64,000 bases of DNA from Mesorhizobium sp. LSJC280B00 (GTDB taxonomy: Bacteria; Pseudomonadota; Alphaproteobacteria; Rhizobiales; Rhizobiaceae), in NCBI RefSeq assembly GCF_000502835.1, contig NZ_AYVL01000018.1, positions 18,332 through 82,331 of the forward strand, in the 5' to 3' direction. The notes beneath the pieces were generated by a model. The model was not told the DNA's origin, searched no databases, and saw nothing but the letters and a program-made list of their open reading frames with translations. Made by a program: the position numbers and the translations under genes. Positions 42,481 to 51,085 of this stretch are shown one piece after another; the stretch's first letter is position 1; each line of letters opens with the position of its first letter.

Positions 42481-42846
42481 ATGGCACAAGTCACGGTTTC
42501 CATCGACGGCAAGCAGTATCGGATGGCCTGCGACGAGGGCCAGGAAGAGCATCTGATCGATCTTGCCGAGCGCTTCGACCGCTATGTTTCGCATCTGAAG
42601 GATTCTTTTGGCGAGATTGGCGACCAGCGGCTGACCGTGATGGCCGGCATCATGGTCATGGACGAGCTTTCGGAACTGCAAAAGCGGGTCAAGGGCATGG
42701 AAAGCGAAGTGCTGACGCTGCGCAAGACGCGCGACGACGCACTGACCAAGGCCGACAAGAACGATTCCGCGCTGACCGGGGCGCTCGGCGCGCTGGCCCA
42801 GCGCATGGAAGACCTGGCGACGACGCTGGCAGTGAACAAGGCCTGA
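42481..42846 (+). CDS. zapA: Cell division protein ZapA
   Basis: A 121-residue FtsZ-associated protein that stabilises the Z-ring. It opens MAQVTVSIDGKQYRMACDEG with HLIDLAERFDRYV, the typical ZapA head, and continues as a coiled coil rich in lysine and glutamate (LSELQKRVKGMESEVLTLRK). It follows the DUF4164 gene with four bases between. The gap to the peroxiredoxin gene is 174 bases. Confidence 0.93.
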   Translation: MAQVTVSIDGKQYRMACDEGQEEHLIDLAERFDRYVSHLKDSFGEIGDQRLTVMAGIMVMDELSELQKRVKGMESEVLTLRKTRDDALTKADKNDSALTGALGALAQRMEDLATTLAVNKA

Positions 42847-43020
42847 GCCAGCGCAGCGAAAATTCCTGCGGCATTTGCCGAGAAGCAATGAAAATATTTC
42901 GCCGCCGGGCTTGATGCCGGCGCAACAGGCATTTGAAGGATGACGCCGGAGTGATAGAAAGGCAAAAGCAGCGCCGGTCAACGCCGGCTGCGATCTGCAC
43001 TCACAGGGTAGGGACACGCC

Positions 43021-43680
43021 ATGAGCCTTCGTATCAACGATATCGCCCCGGACTTCACCGCTGAGACCACGCAAGGACCGATCAGCTTCCATGAATGGAT
43101 CGGCGACGGCTGGGCAGTATTGTTCAGCCATCCGAAGAACTTTACGCCGGTTTGCACGACCGAACTCGGCACAATGGCCGGGCTCGAAGGCGAGTTCAGG
43201 AAGCGCAACGTCAAGATCATCGGCATCTCGGTCGATCCCGTCCAAAGCCATGAAAAGTGGCAGAACGACATCAAGACCGCGACCGGTCATTCGGTGAACT
43301 ACCCGCTGATCGGCGACAAGGATCTCAAGGTCGCCAAGCTTTACGAGATGCTGCCGGCGGGTGCCGGCGAGAGCTCGGAAGGCCGCACGCCCGCCGACAA
43401 TGCCACGGTGCGTTCGGTTTACGTCATCGGGCCCGACAAGAAGATCAAGCTGGTTCTCACCTATCCGATGACGACCGGCCGCAACTTCGACGAAATCCTG
43501 CGCGCCATCGATTCCATGCAGCTGACCGCCAAGCACCAGGTGGCGACGCCGGCGAACTGGAAGCAGGGCGAGGACGTCATCATCACCGCTGCCGTCTCGA
43601 ATGAGGATGCCATCAAGCGCTTCGGCGCCTATGAGACGATCCTGCCATATCTCAGGAAAACCAAGCAGCCTTCCGCCTGA
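43021..43680 (+). CDS. 1-Cys peroxiredoxin (Prx6 type)
   Basis: A 219-residue peroxiredoxin of the Prx6 group. The peroxidatic cysteine lies in FTPVCTTELGTMAGLEGEFR near residue 47. A second family block is ISVDPVQSHEKWQNDI and the C-terminal LTAKHQVATPANWKQGED is typical of the one-cysteine group. It reduces peroxides with an external thiol. AGGG stands before the ATG. It is a single gene after zapA. Confidence 0.94.
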   Translation: MSLRINDIAPDFTAETTQGPISFHEWIGDGWAVLFSHPKNFTPVCTTELGTMAGLEGEFRKRNVKIIGISVDPVQSHEKWQNDIKTATGHSVNYPLIGDKDLKVAKLYEMLPAGAGESSEGRTPADNATVRSVYVIGPDKKIKLVLTYPMTTGRNFDEILRAIDSMQLTAKHQVATPANWKQGEDVIITAAVSNEDAIKRFGAYETILPYLRKTKQPSA

Positions 43681-43830
43681 GCAGGCAGAGGCGGCACAGA
43701 GAGTTTTCGGTTTTCCTGGCCGTGTGAGCATGGGGTGCTTGACGATGCCTGGTTGACGGACAACCATGCCTTTAATTTGCCGTGGCAGAGAAAATCCTTC
43801 CTGCCGTGGTGAGGGGCGAAGGAGGCTGGA

Positions 43831-44703
43831 TTGGACGCATTATCGGCCAGGTCGCAGGTCACCGGCTTCTATGACAAGCCGAGCGGGTCCGTCCAGTATG
43901 TGGTCGCCGACATGGCGACGCGCCGATGCGCCATCATCGATCCGGTGCTCGACTTCGACGAAAGGTCCGGTGCAACGGCAACGAAGAACGCCGACGCCCT
44001 GCTCGACTTCGTCAGGGAAAGCGGGCTGGAGGTCGAGTGGATCCTCGACACGCATCCGCATGCCGATCATTTCTCCGCCGCCCATTATCTGAGGGGGAGA
44101 ACCGGAGCGCCGACGGCGATCGGCGAAAAGGTCATCGACGTCCAGAAATTGTGGAAGGTGATCTACAACTGGCCGGAATTCCCCGCCGACGGTTCGCAAT
44201 GGGACAGGCTGTTCGCCGACGGCGCAACTTTTTCGGTCGGCGGCCTTCCGGCAAGAGTGCTGTTCTCGCCGGGCCACACACTGGCCTCGATCACTTACGT
44301 CATTGGCGACGCCGCCTTCATCCACGACACGCTGTTCATGCCGGACAGCGGCACCGCGAGGACGGACTTTCCCGGCGGCAGTGCCGAGCGGCTCTGGCAC
44401 TCGATCGAGGACATCCTGGCGCTGCCGGACGAGACACGTCTGTTCGTCGGTCACGACTACCAGCCGGGCGGTCGCGAAGCGCGGTGGGAAAGCACGGTCG
44501 CGGAGCAGAAAGCCGGCAACATCCATGTTGCCGGCTGCAAGGCGGAAGCCGACTTCGTCGCGCTCCGCCAGGCCCGCGACAGGACGTTGCCGATGCCGCG
44601 GCTGATCCTGCACGCGCTGCAGGTCAATATGAATGGCGGACGCGTGCCGGAACCGGAATCCAACGGGCGGCGCTATCTGAAATTTCCGCTCGATTGCCTG
44701 TGA
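43831..44703 (+). CDS. MBL-fold metallohydrolase, persulfide dioxygenase-like
   Basis: A 290-residue metallo-beta-lactamase-fold protein. The metal motif is DTHPHADHFSAAHYL, with SPGHTLASITYVIGDAAFIH and ETRLFVGHDYQPGG as further ligand blocks. It looks like the Blh-type sulfur dioxygenases that handle glutathione persulfide; other MBL roles are possible. It starts with TTG at 43831, which has GAAGGAGG five bases upstream. No sulfide-responsive regulator is nearby, so sulfide use is inferred only from family. Confidence 0.85.
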   Translation: MDALSARSQVTGFYDKPSGSVQYVVADMATRRCAIIDPVLDFDERSGATATKNADALLDFVRESGLEVEWILDTHPHADHFSAAHYLRGRTGAPTAIGEKVIDVQKLWKVIYNWPEFPADGSQWDRLFADGATFSVGGLPARVLFSPGHTLASITYVIGDAAFIHDTLFMPDSGTARTDFPGGSAERLWHSIEDILALPDETRLFVGHDYQPGGREARWESTVAEQKAGNIHVAGCKAEADFVALRQARDRTLPMPRLILHALQVNMNGGRVPEPESNGRRYLKFPLDCL

Positions 44704-44885
44704 GGAGATGGGTCGCTGGCACTACAGTGCCATTCAGACTCGGCGCCGCCCTCATCGTTCTGCGATGGTCGTCCAAGCTATTGATCCTGATTCGATTTTT
44801 GCGATGTTTGAATCCGAGAGGTCCATGCGGGAGGACGGTGGTGGCAGCCGGATGAGGAGCAGCGCAGACGCCAGCCAGTCCAGCG

Positions 44886-45395
44886 TCAGGGTTTTGTTCG
44901 GCGGGCTAAATGTTCATACGTGATTTGCCAAGGATCGCTCTCGGAAGATCTTTCCTCGCCGATCCAATGGAAGCTGGTGGCAGTGATCTCAGTGAAACGC
45001 CATCGAGTTTGCAGACCGCGCGAGTCATTGCCGAGCTGGACAATGTCCTTACCCTCGGCCCGCCCGATCTGGCGCGAGTGATCCCGGTTGAGCGGGTCGT
45101 TCCATATGATATGCCAGCCATCGATCCCAGGGTCGAAGATGCGCAAGGTCGTACCATACATCGTCGACGGCGCAGGGCGCTTGGGCCTGATCCAAACGTC
45201 CTGAATCGCGCGGCCTTCGAGCACCCAGCCAAAATGGCATTCGCCATCCCATTTCTGGATTGTGCCGTCGTCGAGGTAGTGGACCGAGTCCATTTCCCAG
45301 CTTCCAATTAGCCATCCATACAGGGCCATGTCTTTCGCTCGGTCGGCTGGCGGACCTTCGGATCCGAGAGCGGCCAGAAACGGAGAAATGGTCAT
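44886..45395 (-). CDS. Uncharacterised protein, possibly lipocalin-like
   Basis: A 169-residue soluble protein. Readable pieces are ALYGWLIGSWEMDSVHYLDD, FGWVLEGRAIQDVWI and QTRWRFTEITATSFHWIGEE. The spread of W/G and the strand pattern suggest a beta-barrel such as the DUF1579/heme or nitrobindin-like class; no firm match. ATG at 45395 is chosen; a TTG 24 bases upstream is possible. No co-transcribed partner. Confidence 0.6.
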   Translation of the reverse strand: MTISPFLAALGSEGPPADRAKDMALYGWLIGSWEMDSVHYLDDGTIQKWDGECHFGWVLEGRAIQDVWIRPKRPAPSTMYGTTLRIFDPGIDGWHIIWNDPLNRDHSRQIGRAEGKDIVQLGNDSRGLQTRWRFTEITATSFHWIGEERSSESDPWQITYEHLARRTKP

Positions 45396-45664
45396 CGTCA
45401 CACTGCCTTTCGTTTTCAATAAACGAGCTCAACTGCCCGGCGCAGCCCCGGCGGCTCGTTGTCGCGCTGCCTGCCGCGAGCGCCGGGTTGTGGAATGCCG
45501 CGGTCGGCGCCGCAACATTGCCGCCACAGCTTGCAGTCTTGCGGTTTTCAGGGCTTGGGGAAAATTGCGGTAATGCCGCTATCGATGCGATCGTCTGGGG
45601 GCTACTGAGCAGTTATAGCGGCGGATCGGACATCCGCGAAGGCGCCGCGGAACCGGCAACCCGC
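45396..45664. other. Intergenic, nothing recognised
   Basis: About 270 bases upstream of the 44886-45395 gene. Reading frames are short and have unusual composition; no RNA gene, promoter or operator was identified apart from the expected promoter of that gene. Confidence 0.4.
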
Positions 45665-45666
45665 TA

Positions 45667-45771
45667 ATGCATGTCGCGCAAAAGTGTGCAGCGGTTTTGC
45701 GATAACGACATGCATAAAAACAAGACTCTAAAGCGCGTCGCACAAGGCCGGCCGAACGCGACGCGCTTTAG
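45667..45771. repeat. Mosaic of blocks alpha and beta, palindromic
   Basis: Block alpha (45667-45715) runs ATGCATGTCGCGCAAAAGTG to GATAACGACATGCAT. Block beta (45729-45771) runs TAAAGCGCGTCGCA to GCGACGCGCTTTAG. The two blocks are the same as those at 24373-24478 (inverted order) and 53781-53884. Here the element does not overlap a stop codon but ends directly before the rpoH terminator. Confidence 0.8.
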
Positions 45772-45776
45772 AAAAA

Positions 45777-45808
45777 AACGGCGGCGCCAGTTACCTGACG
45801 CCGCCGTT
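45777..45808 (-). terminator. Terminator of rpoH
   Basis: AACGGCGGCGCCAG (45777-45790) pairs with CTGACGCCGCCGTT (45795-45808) around a four-base loop; on the minus strand it is followed by seven T. It is 22 bases past the rpoH stop. Confidence 0.9.
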
Positions 45809-45829
45809 ATTTGTTTCTACCGGAAGGCC

Positions 45830-46741
45830 TTACGCCGCCGGCTGCGCCTCGATGGTGCGCAGCGCCTGCGTCTGGCGCTTGGCTGCGGCCTTGACCGCGT
45901 CCTGCACCTTCTCGAAGGCGCGCACCTCGATCTGGCGCACGCGCTCGCGGCTGATATCGAACTCGGCCGACAGCTCTTCAAGCGTCAACGGCTCATCGGC
46001 GAGGCGGCGCGCCTCGAAGATGCGGCGTTCGCGGTCGTTGAGCACGGCAAGAGCGCCCGACAGCATGCCGCGCCGGTTTTCCAACTCGTCCTGCTCGATC
46101 AGCATCTCTTCCTGGCTTTCGTGGTCGTCGACCAGCCAGTCCTGCCATTCGCCGGACTCGCCTTCACTGGCCCGGATGGGCGCATTGAGCGAGGCGTCGC
46201 CCGACAGACGACGGTTCATCGACACGACTTCCGCTTCCGAGACGTTCAGCCGGGTGGCAATCTCGGTGATCTGATCGGGCTTCAAATCGCCTTCGTCGAG
46301 CGCCTGGATCTTGCCCTTCACCTTGCGCAGGTTGAAGAACAGGCGCTTCTGGTTGGCGGTGGTGCCCATCTTGACCAGGCTCCACGAGCGCAGGATGTAT
46401 TCCTGGATCGAGGCCTTGATCCACCACATCGCATAGGTGGCGAGACGGAAACCGCGCTCCGGTTCGAATTTCTTGACGGCCTGCATCAGGCCGACATTGC
46501 CTTCCGAGATCACCTCACCGATCGGCAGGCCATAGCCGCGATAGCCCATGGCGATCTTGGCGACGAGCCGAAGGTGGCTGGTGACGAGCTTGTGCGCAGC
46601 CGTGGTGTCCTCATGCTCGGCATAGCGCTTGGCGAGCATGTACTCTTCCTGCGGCTGAAGCATCGGAAAGCGGCGGATTTCTTCCAGGTAGCGGCTGAGA
46701 CCGCCTTCGCCGGAAACGATACTGGGTAATGACTGGGCCAT
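45830..46741 (-). CDS. rpoH: Heat-shock sigma factor sigma-32
   Basis: A 303-residue RpoH-type sigma factor. Region 2 shows HLRLVAKIAMGYRGYGLPIG, EGNVGLMQAVKKFEPERGFR and ATYAMWWIKASIQEYILRSW. The RpoH box QKRLFFNLRKVK follows, specific for sigma-32. Region 4 is LTLEELSAEFDISRERVRQI. It directs RNA polymerase to heat-shock promoters. Rhizobia often carry several rpoH copies; only one lies here. A strong terminator ends the gene, and the start codon at 46741 has no obvious operon partner. Confidence 0.95.
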   Translation of the reverse strand: MAQSLPSIVSGEGGLSRYLEEIRRFPMLQPQEEYMLAKRYAEHEDTTAAHKLVTSHLRLVAKIAMGYRGYGLPIGEVISEGNVGLMQAVKKFEPERGFRLATYAMWWIKASIQEYILRSWSLVKMGTTANQKRLFFNLRKVKGKIQALDEGDLKPDQITEIATRLNVSEAEVVSMNRRLSGDASLNAPIRASEGESGEWQDWLVDDHESQEEMLIEQDELENRRGMLSGALAVLNDRERRIFEARRLADEPLTLEELSAEFDISRERVRQIEVRAFEKVQDAVKAAAKRQTQALRTIEAQPAA

Positions 46742-46928
46742 GATAGCGCCCCCTCTCTATTGGAGTGATGCCCCCGAAACGCGGCGGGCATGTGGCGCGA
46801 ATGCCAAAGGCACATTCGCACCAACCGACATATATAGGAACAAAACCAGAAAGACAGGCATTTGTTCAACACGAAACAGTGTGTCACGTTGAAGTGAACA
46901 GCGCCGGTCAGGTTTTCAGGTGGTTGGT

Positions 46929-47969
46929 TCAGAGCTTGCGGAAGCCGTCGACGAGTTCCTCCATGTCCCACGGTATCGGTGCTTCGAACCTCATCGTTAG
47001 ATGGGTATCCGGATGCCGAAATGCAAGGAGGCGGGCGTGCAAAGCTTGTCGCGGAAACGTTTTTACCTTGCTTCTTAGCGGCTCGGGCAACCGATTGGCC
47101 TTGGTGCGGAAAGCCTGGCCGTATTCGGGGTCGCCAATCACCGGATGGCCGATATGGGCCATGTGGACGCGTATCTGGTGAGTGCGACCGGTTTCCAGCC
47201 GGCATTCGACCAGGCTCGCCGTGGCGAATTCCTGCTGCTGCTCGCCAAAGCGCTCAACGACGGTGAAATGCGTGACGGCGTGGCGCGCATCGTCGCGGCC
47301 TTGCTGCACCACGGCGCGGCGTACCCGGTCGGCGGCGCGGCCGAGCGGCGCGTCGACCGTCCCGGTCGGCCTTGCCGGTATGCCCCAGACCAACGCCAGA
47401 TACGCGCGCTCGAGATCGCCGGTCAGGCCGTGGTCGGCAAAGGCCTCCGACAACGCCTTGTGGGCGCGATCGGTCTTGGCGACGACCATGACGCCACTGG
47501 TCTCCTTGTCGAGGCGGTGGACGATGCCCGGCCGTCTCACCCCGCCGATGCCCGACAGGCTGTCGCCGCAATGATGGATCAGCGCGTTGACCAGCGTGCC
47601 GGTCCAGTTGCCGGCGCCGGGATGCACGACCAGCCCGGCCGGCTTGTTGATGACGATCAACTCGCTGTCCTCGTAGAGGACGTCCAGCGCAATATCTTCG
47701 CCTTGCGGCGCCGCCGGTTCCGGCTCCGGCACGTCGACCGACACGCTGTCACCTTGTGCCATCTTGCGCTTCGTTTCGTCGACCTGCCTGCCGCCGATCC
47801 TGACCGCGCCCTGCTTTATCAGCATCTGTACCCGGCTGCGCGACATGTCGGGGCCGAGCCTAGCCGCCAGCCATTGGTCGAGCCGCTGGCCGGCCGCATC
47901 GGCGCCCGCCTCCAGCACGATCGGTCCGGCCCCTATTAATTGTCTGACCTCTTCGTTATGAGCGCTCAT
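46929..47969 (-). CDS. rluD: RluA-family pseudouridine synthase (RluD-like)
   Basis: A 346-residue RNA pseudouridine synthase. An S4 RNA-binding domain (RLDQWLAARLGPDMSRSRVQ) precedes the catalytic domain with RPGIVHRLDKETSGVMVVAK, whose aspartate is catalytic. The long form with S4 is typical of the RluD/RluC group, which modifies 23S rRNA. The C-terminus (FRTKANRLPEPLRSKVKTF) carries the variable loop. It is divergent from a small membrane protein gene 26 bases away, so the two share a promoter region. Confidence 0.88.
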   Translation of the reverse strand: MSAHNEEVRQLIGAGPIVLEAGADAAGQRLDQWLAARLGPDMSRSRVQMLIKQGAVRIGGRQVDETKRKMAQGDSVSVDVPEPEPAAPQGEDIALDVLYEDSELIVINKPAGLVVHPGAGNWTGTLVNALIHHCGDSLSGIGGVRRPGIVHRLDKETSGVMVVAKTDRAHKALSEAFADHGLTGDLERAYLALVWGIPARPTGTVDAPLGRAADRVRRAVVQQGRDDARHAVTHFTVVERFGEQQQEFATASLVECRLETGRTHQIRVHMAHIGHPVIGDPEYGQAFRTKANRLPEPLRSKVKTFPRQALHARLLAFRHPDTHLTMRFEAPIPWDMEELVDGFRKL

Positions 47970-47995
47970 CGAAAACAGTTCCGGAATCTGCTGCC

Positions 47996-48379
47996 ATGGC
48001 CCGGCCGCTTGCCGACGAAGACGAGGAAAAGCCGCTCGACCCCGAGGTCGAAAAGGTGCGGAGGAAGCTCGTCCGCTTCGTCGCCATCAATCTCGGCCTG
48101 CTGTTCCTCGCCCTTATGGTGGTGATAGCAGCACTTGTCTACAAAGCGCGCAACGCGCCGCCTGCCGCCCCTCCGCTAAGCAGCGACATCCAGGTGCCGA
48201 TCGGCGAAACGGTCAACGGCGACATCGTGCTGCCGGTCGGCGCCAGGGTGATCAGCCAATCGCTGTCCGGCAATCACCTGTCGATCGACGCCGAGCTGCC
48301 CGACGGCAGCCGCGCCATCTTCGTTTATGACATCACCGAGCGCCGCATCGTCGGGCGTTTTTCGATCAGGAACAAATGA
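47996..48379 (+). CDS. Membrane-anchored protein, DUF6476-like
   Basis: A 127-residue protein with one transmembrane segment near residues 28-48 (FVAINLGLLFLALMVVIAAL). The C-terminal half is a small beta domain (IQVPIGETVNGDIVLPVGAR, AELPDGSRAIFVYDITERRI). Such proteins are common beside rluD in Rhizobiales. It overlaps the next VOC-family gene by four bases, so translation is coupled. The family name is given by resemblance only. Confidence 0.65.
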   Translation: MARPLADEDEEKPLDPEVEKVRRKLVRFVAINLGLLFLALMVVIAALVYKARNAPPAAPPLSSDIQVPIGETVNGDIVLPVGARVISQSLSGNHLSIDAELPDGSRAIFVYDITERRIVGRFSIRNK

Positions 48380-48783
48380 CCGGTTTTGCCGAACACCGCA
48401 GCATTGCCACGGTCGCGCTTGTCGTCGCAAATTATGACGAGGCGATCTCGTGGTATGTCGACCGGCTGGGTTTTGTCCTCACCGAAGATGTCGATCTCGG
48501 CGGCGGCAAACGCTGGGTCACGATCACGCCGGGCAACGGGCAGGGCGCGCGGCTGCTTCTCGCCGAGGCATCCGGCGATGCGCAAAAGCACGCCGTCGGC
48601 AACCAGACCGGCGGGCGGGTCTTTTTGTTCCTCGAAACCGACGATTTTGCCCGTGACCATGCGTTGATGCTCGAAAAGGGCGTCGAATTCCGCGAGGCGC
48701 CCCGGCACGAGACCTATGGCACTGTGGCGGTTTTCGCCGATCTCTATGGAAATCTCTGGGACCTGATCGAGCCAAAACGCTAG
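48376..48783 (+). CDS. VOC-family protein
   Basis: A 135-residue protein of the vicinal oxygen chelate (glyoxalase/bleomycin-resistance) superfamily. The repeated beta-alpha-beta unit is IATVALVVANYDEAISWYVD, then GGRVFLFLETDDFARDHALM and HETYGTVAVFADLYGNLWDL with the final acidic metal ligand. Substrate unknown. It overlaps the membrane protein gene by four bases, hence one transcript. Confidence 0.88.
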   Translation: MTGFAEHRSIATVALVVANYDEAISWYVDRLGFVLTEDVDLGGGKRWVTITPGNGQGARLLLAEASGDAQKHAVGNQTGGRVFLFLETDDFARDHALMLEKGVEFREAPRHETYGTVAVFADLYGNLWDLIEPKR

Positions 48784-48873
48784 GCTTGCAGCGGATATTT
48801 CACCGGCGCGATCGGCAGCCGTAAGCCTAGTTGCTTTTTCCCAGCCGTCAGCCTATATCGCCGGTTCTTGAAC

Positions 48874-48948
48874 GCGCCCATCGTCTAGCGGTCAGGACAC
48901 CGCCCTCTCACGGCGGGAACAGGGGTTCGATTCCCCTTGGGCGTACCA
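48874..48948 (+). tRNA. tRNA-Glu (CUC)
   Basis: A 75-base tRNA. The acceptor stem GCGCCCA pairs with TGGGCGT (one G-T pair), the D-arm contains TAGCGGTCAGGAC, and the anticodon stem CCGCC/GGCGG holds loop CTCTCAC with anticodon CTC (48907-48909). The T-arm is AGGGGTTCGATTCCCCT. The CCA end is encoded. It decodes GAG. No repeat of its 3' end was found downstream in the window, so no attachment site is visible. Confidence 0.95.
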
Positions 48949-49460
48949 AGTCTCTCCAAGCTCTCGGCAAACCATCAATCCGATCCATCGCCTTGAGTCG
49001 CGGCGGGTTTGGCTCATTGCCGCTTCTGGCGCAGCGGAGCCGATTGCATTAGCATTGCATCGTGGGTCTTGAGGCACAGCGTTAGCGGCGCGCAGAACGT
49101 CGCGCTGAACAGGGCAGTCGATGCCACGCGGGGAGGAGCCAGATACAGAAACTACAATCGCAAGGCGTCCATCACGCTGGTCGGCACTGCCTGGAGCCGA
49201 CCTGAGCTACAGCTGCCGGCGGCGGATCGTTTTGGCGAGCTCGGCGAAGGCGCCTCTCCCTCGAAGGGTGGATGCCGGGAAGGCCCTTAGCACCGGCCAG
49301 CGAAGCTGCGCGCGACGCGCATGGCTGGGCTCTAAACGCGCCATACTTTAGTTGCAGTATCGTAGCTTCTTTGCCGTTCGAATTTCTCTCGGTCATGGCT
49401 TCGCACGATACCAAGATATGCTGCGAACGACACATCCACGGCGGGGCTCAACCATTCGAT
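48949..49460. other. Accessory stretch with decayed duplicated blocks
   Basis: No gene is supported. Three pieces match parts of 51215-51556: block A (about 49017-49062), block B (49131-49189, a broken copy of the VOC gene start) and block C (49208-49252). The order is A-B-C here but C-A-B there. On the reverse strand block A ends an open stretch with LMQSAPLRQKRQ and a stop, and block C ends with AFAELAKTIRRRQL and a stop. Confidence 0.55.
49131..49189 (+). pseudogene. Truncated copy of the VOC dioxygenase-type gene start
   Basis: The stretch matches the ribosome site and first 15 codons of the gene at 51504, including CTACAATCGCAAGGCGTCCA. The start codon has changed from ATG to ATA, and five bases are missing around the codons for HHIT, which shifts the frame. 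It is therefore a non-functional fragment of a duplication. Confidence 0.7.
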
Positions 49461-50603
49461 CTATTCCGGCAAGCCGAAAAGTGTTTGCGCGCCTGCTATT
49501 CCTCCGAGCGGATGACTGCCCATGGCGATCATCCGCTCGGTAGTTTCTGCCTCGAACACTGTCGACGCGAGCACCGTCCGTCCCAACGGCTTGCACAGCC
49601 CTTCGATGCGGCTGACAAGATTTACAGCCTTGCCGATCGCGGTGAAGTCCAACCTGCCGGCAGTGCCGATATTCCCCCAGAGTATCTCGCCGACATGCAG
49701 GCCAATGCCATATCCGAGCTCAGGGCCGCCATTGCGGCGCCGAGTTTGGTTGAGATGATCTATCCCGGCGCGCGTGGCCTTCACGGCGCGTACCGCAGCG
49801 TCACATGCGGCATTTGCATCGCGCTCGCCAATCGGGAAAATCGCGAGGACGCCATCACCTATAAACTTGAGAACCTCACCACCAAATGCGTGCACCGCGC
49901 CGGCGACGCAATCGAACCAGGCATCAAGTACCAATACGATCTCGTCTGCATCATGAACCTCGGATAGATCGGTGAAACCTCGAAGGTCCGCGCACAGAAG
50001 CGCAGCCCGTATCGTCTCTCCCTTTAATCGACGAGAATGACCGTTGAGCACATGTGCTGCACTGCGCTTTCCCAAATATGCTTCGAGCAATGCGCGTTTC
50101 GCGGACCGTTCTGCGAGTGCGGTCATCGGAGCCGCAGCAAACCGGGAGATTTGCCGCAGCAGCTCTGACTGCGCCTCATCCGGAGTATGATCGAACGCCC
50201 ACACCAAAGTCGGTGCGACACCGCCCGCTCGCTCGTCGAACACGATCGCCCGCGTCGTGCCAAGCCACTCCCGCAGCACGAGCCGGGGATCGGCATTCTG
50301 GCGGTCGGCGCCTATCCCCAAACCCTCGACCACTTCACCCCCAGACGCTCGCCAGAGCCAGATACGGCGTGAAATGATTGGGTCGGGAGCATCCTGCGCC
50401 AGCGCGCCGGCGATGATCGGCAAGCCGTCTTCCAGCAAATGCGTTGAGAGCTGCAATAGAAGTCGCCCACCGTCGCCAATATGCGCGGCGTCGTCCAGAA
50501 GGAATGAAAGCGACTTTGCGAGAAGCATCGGTAGAAGGTCACTCGGCTCCGGCTTATGCTTACGCCTCGAACATCTTCTTGCAACTCCCCATATTCGCTT
50601 CAA
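49461..50603 (-). CDS. Class III adenylate/guanylate cyclase domain protein
   Basis: A protein of up to 380 residues. The C-terminal half is a class III nucleotide cyclase domain: ALLCADLRGFTDLSEVHDAD with the metal aspartate, GGEVLKFIGDGVLAIFPIGE and GYGIGLHVGEILWGNIGTAG. The N-terminal half (about 190 residues) is an uncharacterised domain without recognised sensor motifs, helical and rich in Arg/Leu. It probably makes cAMP in response to an unknown input. The start is uncertain: TTG at 50603 or ATG at 50528. It is divergent from the SRPBCC gene. Confidence 0.85.
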   Translation of the reverse strand: MKRIWGVARRCSRRKHKPEPSDLLPMLLAKSLSFLLDDAAHIGDGGRLLLQLSTHLLEDGLPIIAGALAQDAPDPIISRRIWLWRASGGEVVEGLGIGADRQNADPRLVLREWLGTTRAIVFDERAGGVAPTLVWAFDHTPDEAQSELLRQISRFAAAPMTALAERSAKRALLEAYLGKRSAAHVLNGHSRRLKGETIRAALLCADLRGFTDLSEVHDADEIVLVLDAWFDCVAGAVHAFGGEVLKFIGDGVLAIFPIGERDANAACDAAVRAVKATRAGIDHLNQTRRRNGGPELGYGIGLHVGEILWGNIGTAGRLDFTAIGKAVNLVSRIEGLCKPLGRTVLASTVFEAETTERMIAMGSHPLGGIAGAQTLFGLPE

Positions 50604-50644
50604 TCATGCACGGCATTCGATGCGGATGTGACCTGGAGTGAGCG

Positions 50645-51085
50645 ATGGCGGAATCGGTTTACACAGAAATTGAGGTCGCCGCGCCACAAGCGACCGTGTT
50701 CGCGCTTTTGACGGATCCGGACCAGATCGTGCGATGGATCGGGACCGAAGCGAATTTGGATGCATCGCCGGGCGGTCTGTTCCTCGTCAATGTCGGTGGT
50801 CGCCATATGGCGCGCGGTGAGTTCACCGAGGTGATCCCGGTCCACCGTCTTGCCTACAGTTTTGGCTGGGAAGACAACGAGACAGTGCCGCCCGGCTCCA
50901 GCCATGTCGAGATCGACCTGATCGCGAGGGATGCGGGGACACTGATCCGCTTCACGCACAGCGGACTGCCGAACGCAAAGGAGCGTGACAGCCACCGAAG
51001 GGGATGGGAGCACTACCTCTCAAGGCTGAAGATCACTGCCGATGGGGGACATGTCGATCCCGATGTGCCGATGAAGAATATGTGA
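50645..51085 (+). CDS. SRPBCC/AHSA1-type protein
   Basis: A 146-residue protein with a START-like ligand-binding fold: YTEIEVAAPQATVFALLTDP, then GGRHMARGEFTEVIPVHRLA and GTLIRFTHSGLPNAKERDSH, the standard AHSA1 blocks. Members bind hydrophobic ligands or act with Hsp90 or ArsR-type regulators; no ArsR gene is adjacent here. ATG at 50645 is clear. It is divergent from the cyclase gene. Confidence 0.88.
   Translation: MAESVYTEIEVAAPQATVFALLTDPDQIVRWIGTEANLDASPGGLFLVNVGGRHMARGEFTEVIPVHRLAYSFGWEDNETVPPGSSHVEIDLIARDAGTLIRFTHSGLPNAKERDSHRRGWEHYLSRLKITADGGHVDPDVPMKNM

Noticed and set aside
48930..49460. tRNA-Glu 3' end as phage or island attachment site
   Set aside because: No second copy of the tRNA 3' end and no integrase gene were found in the window.
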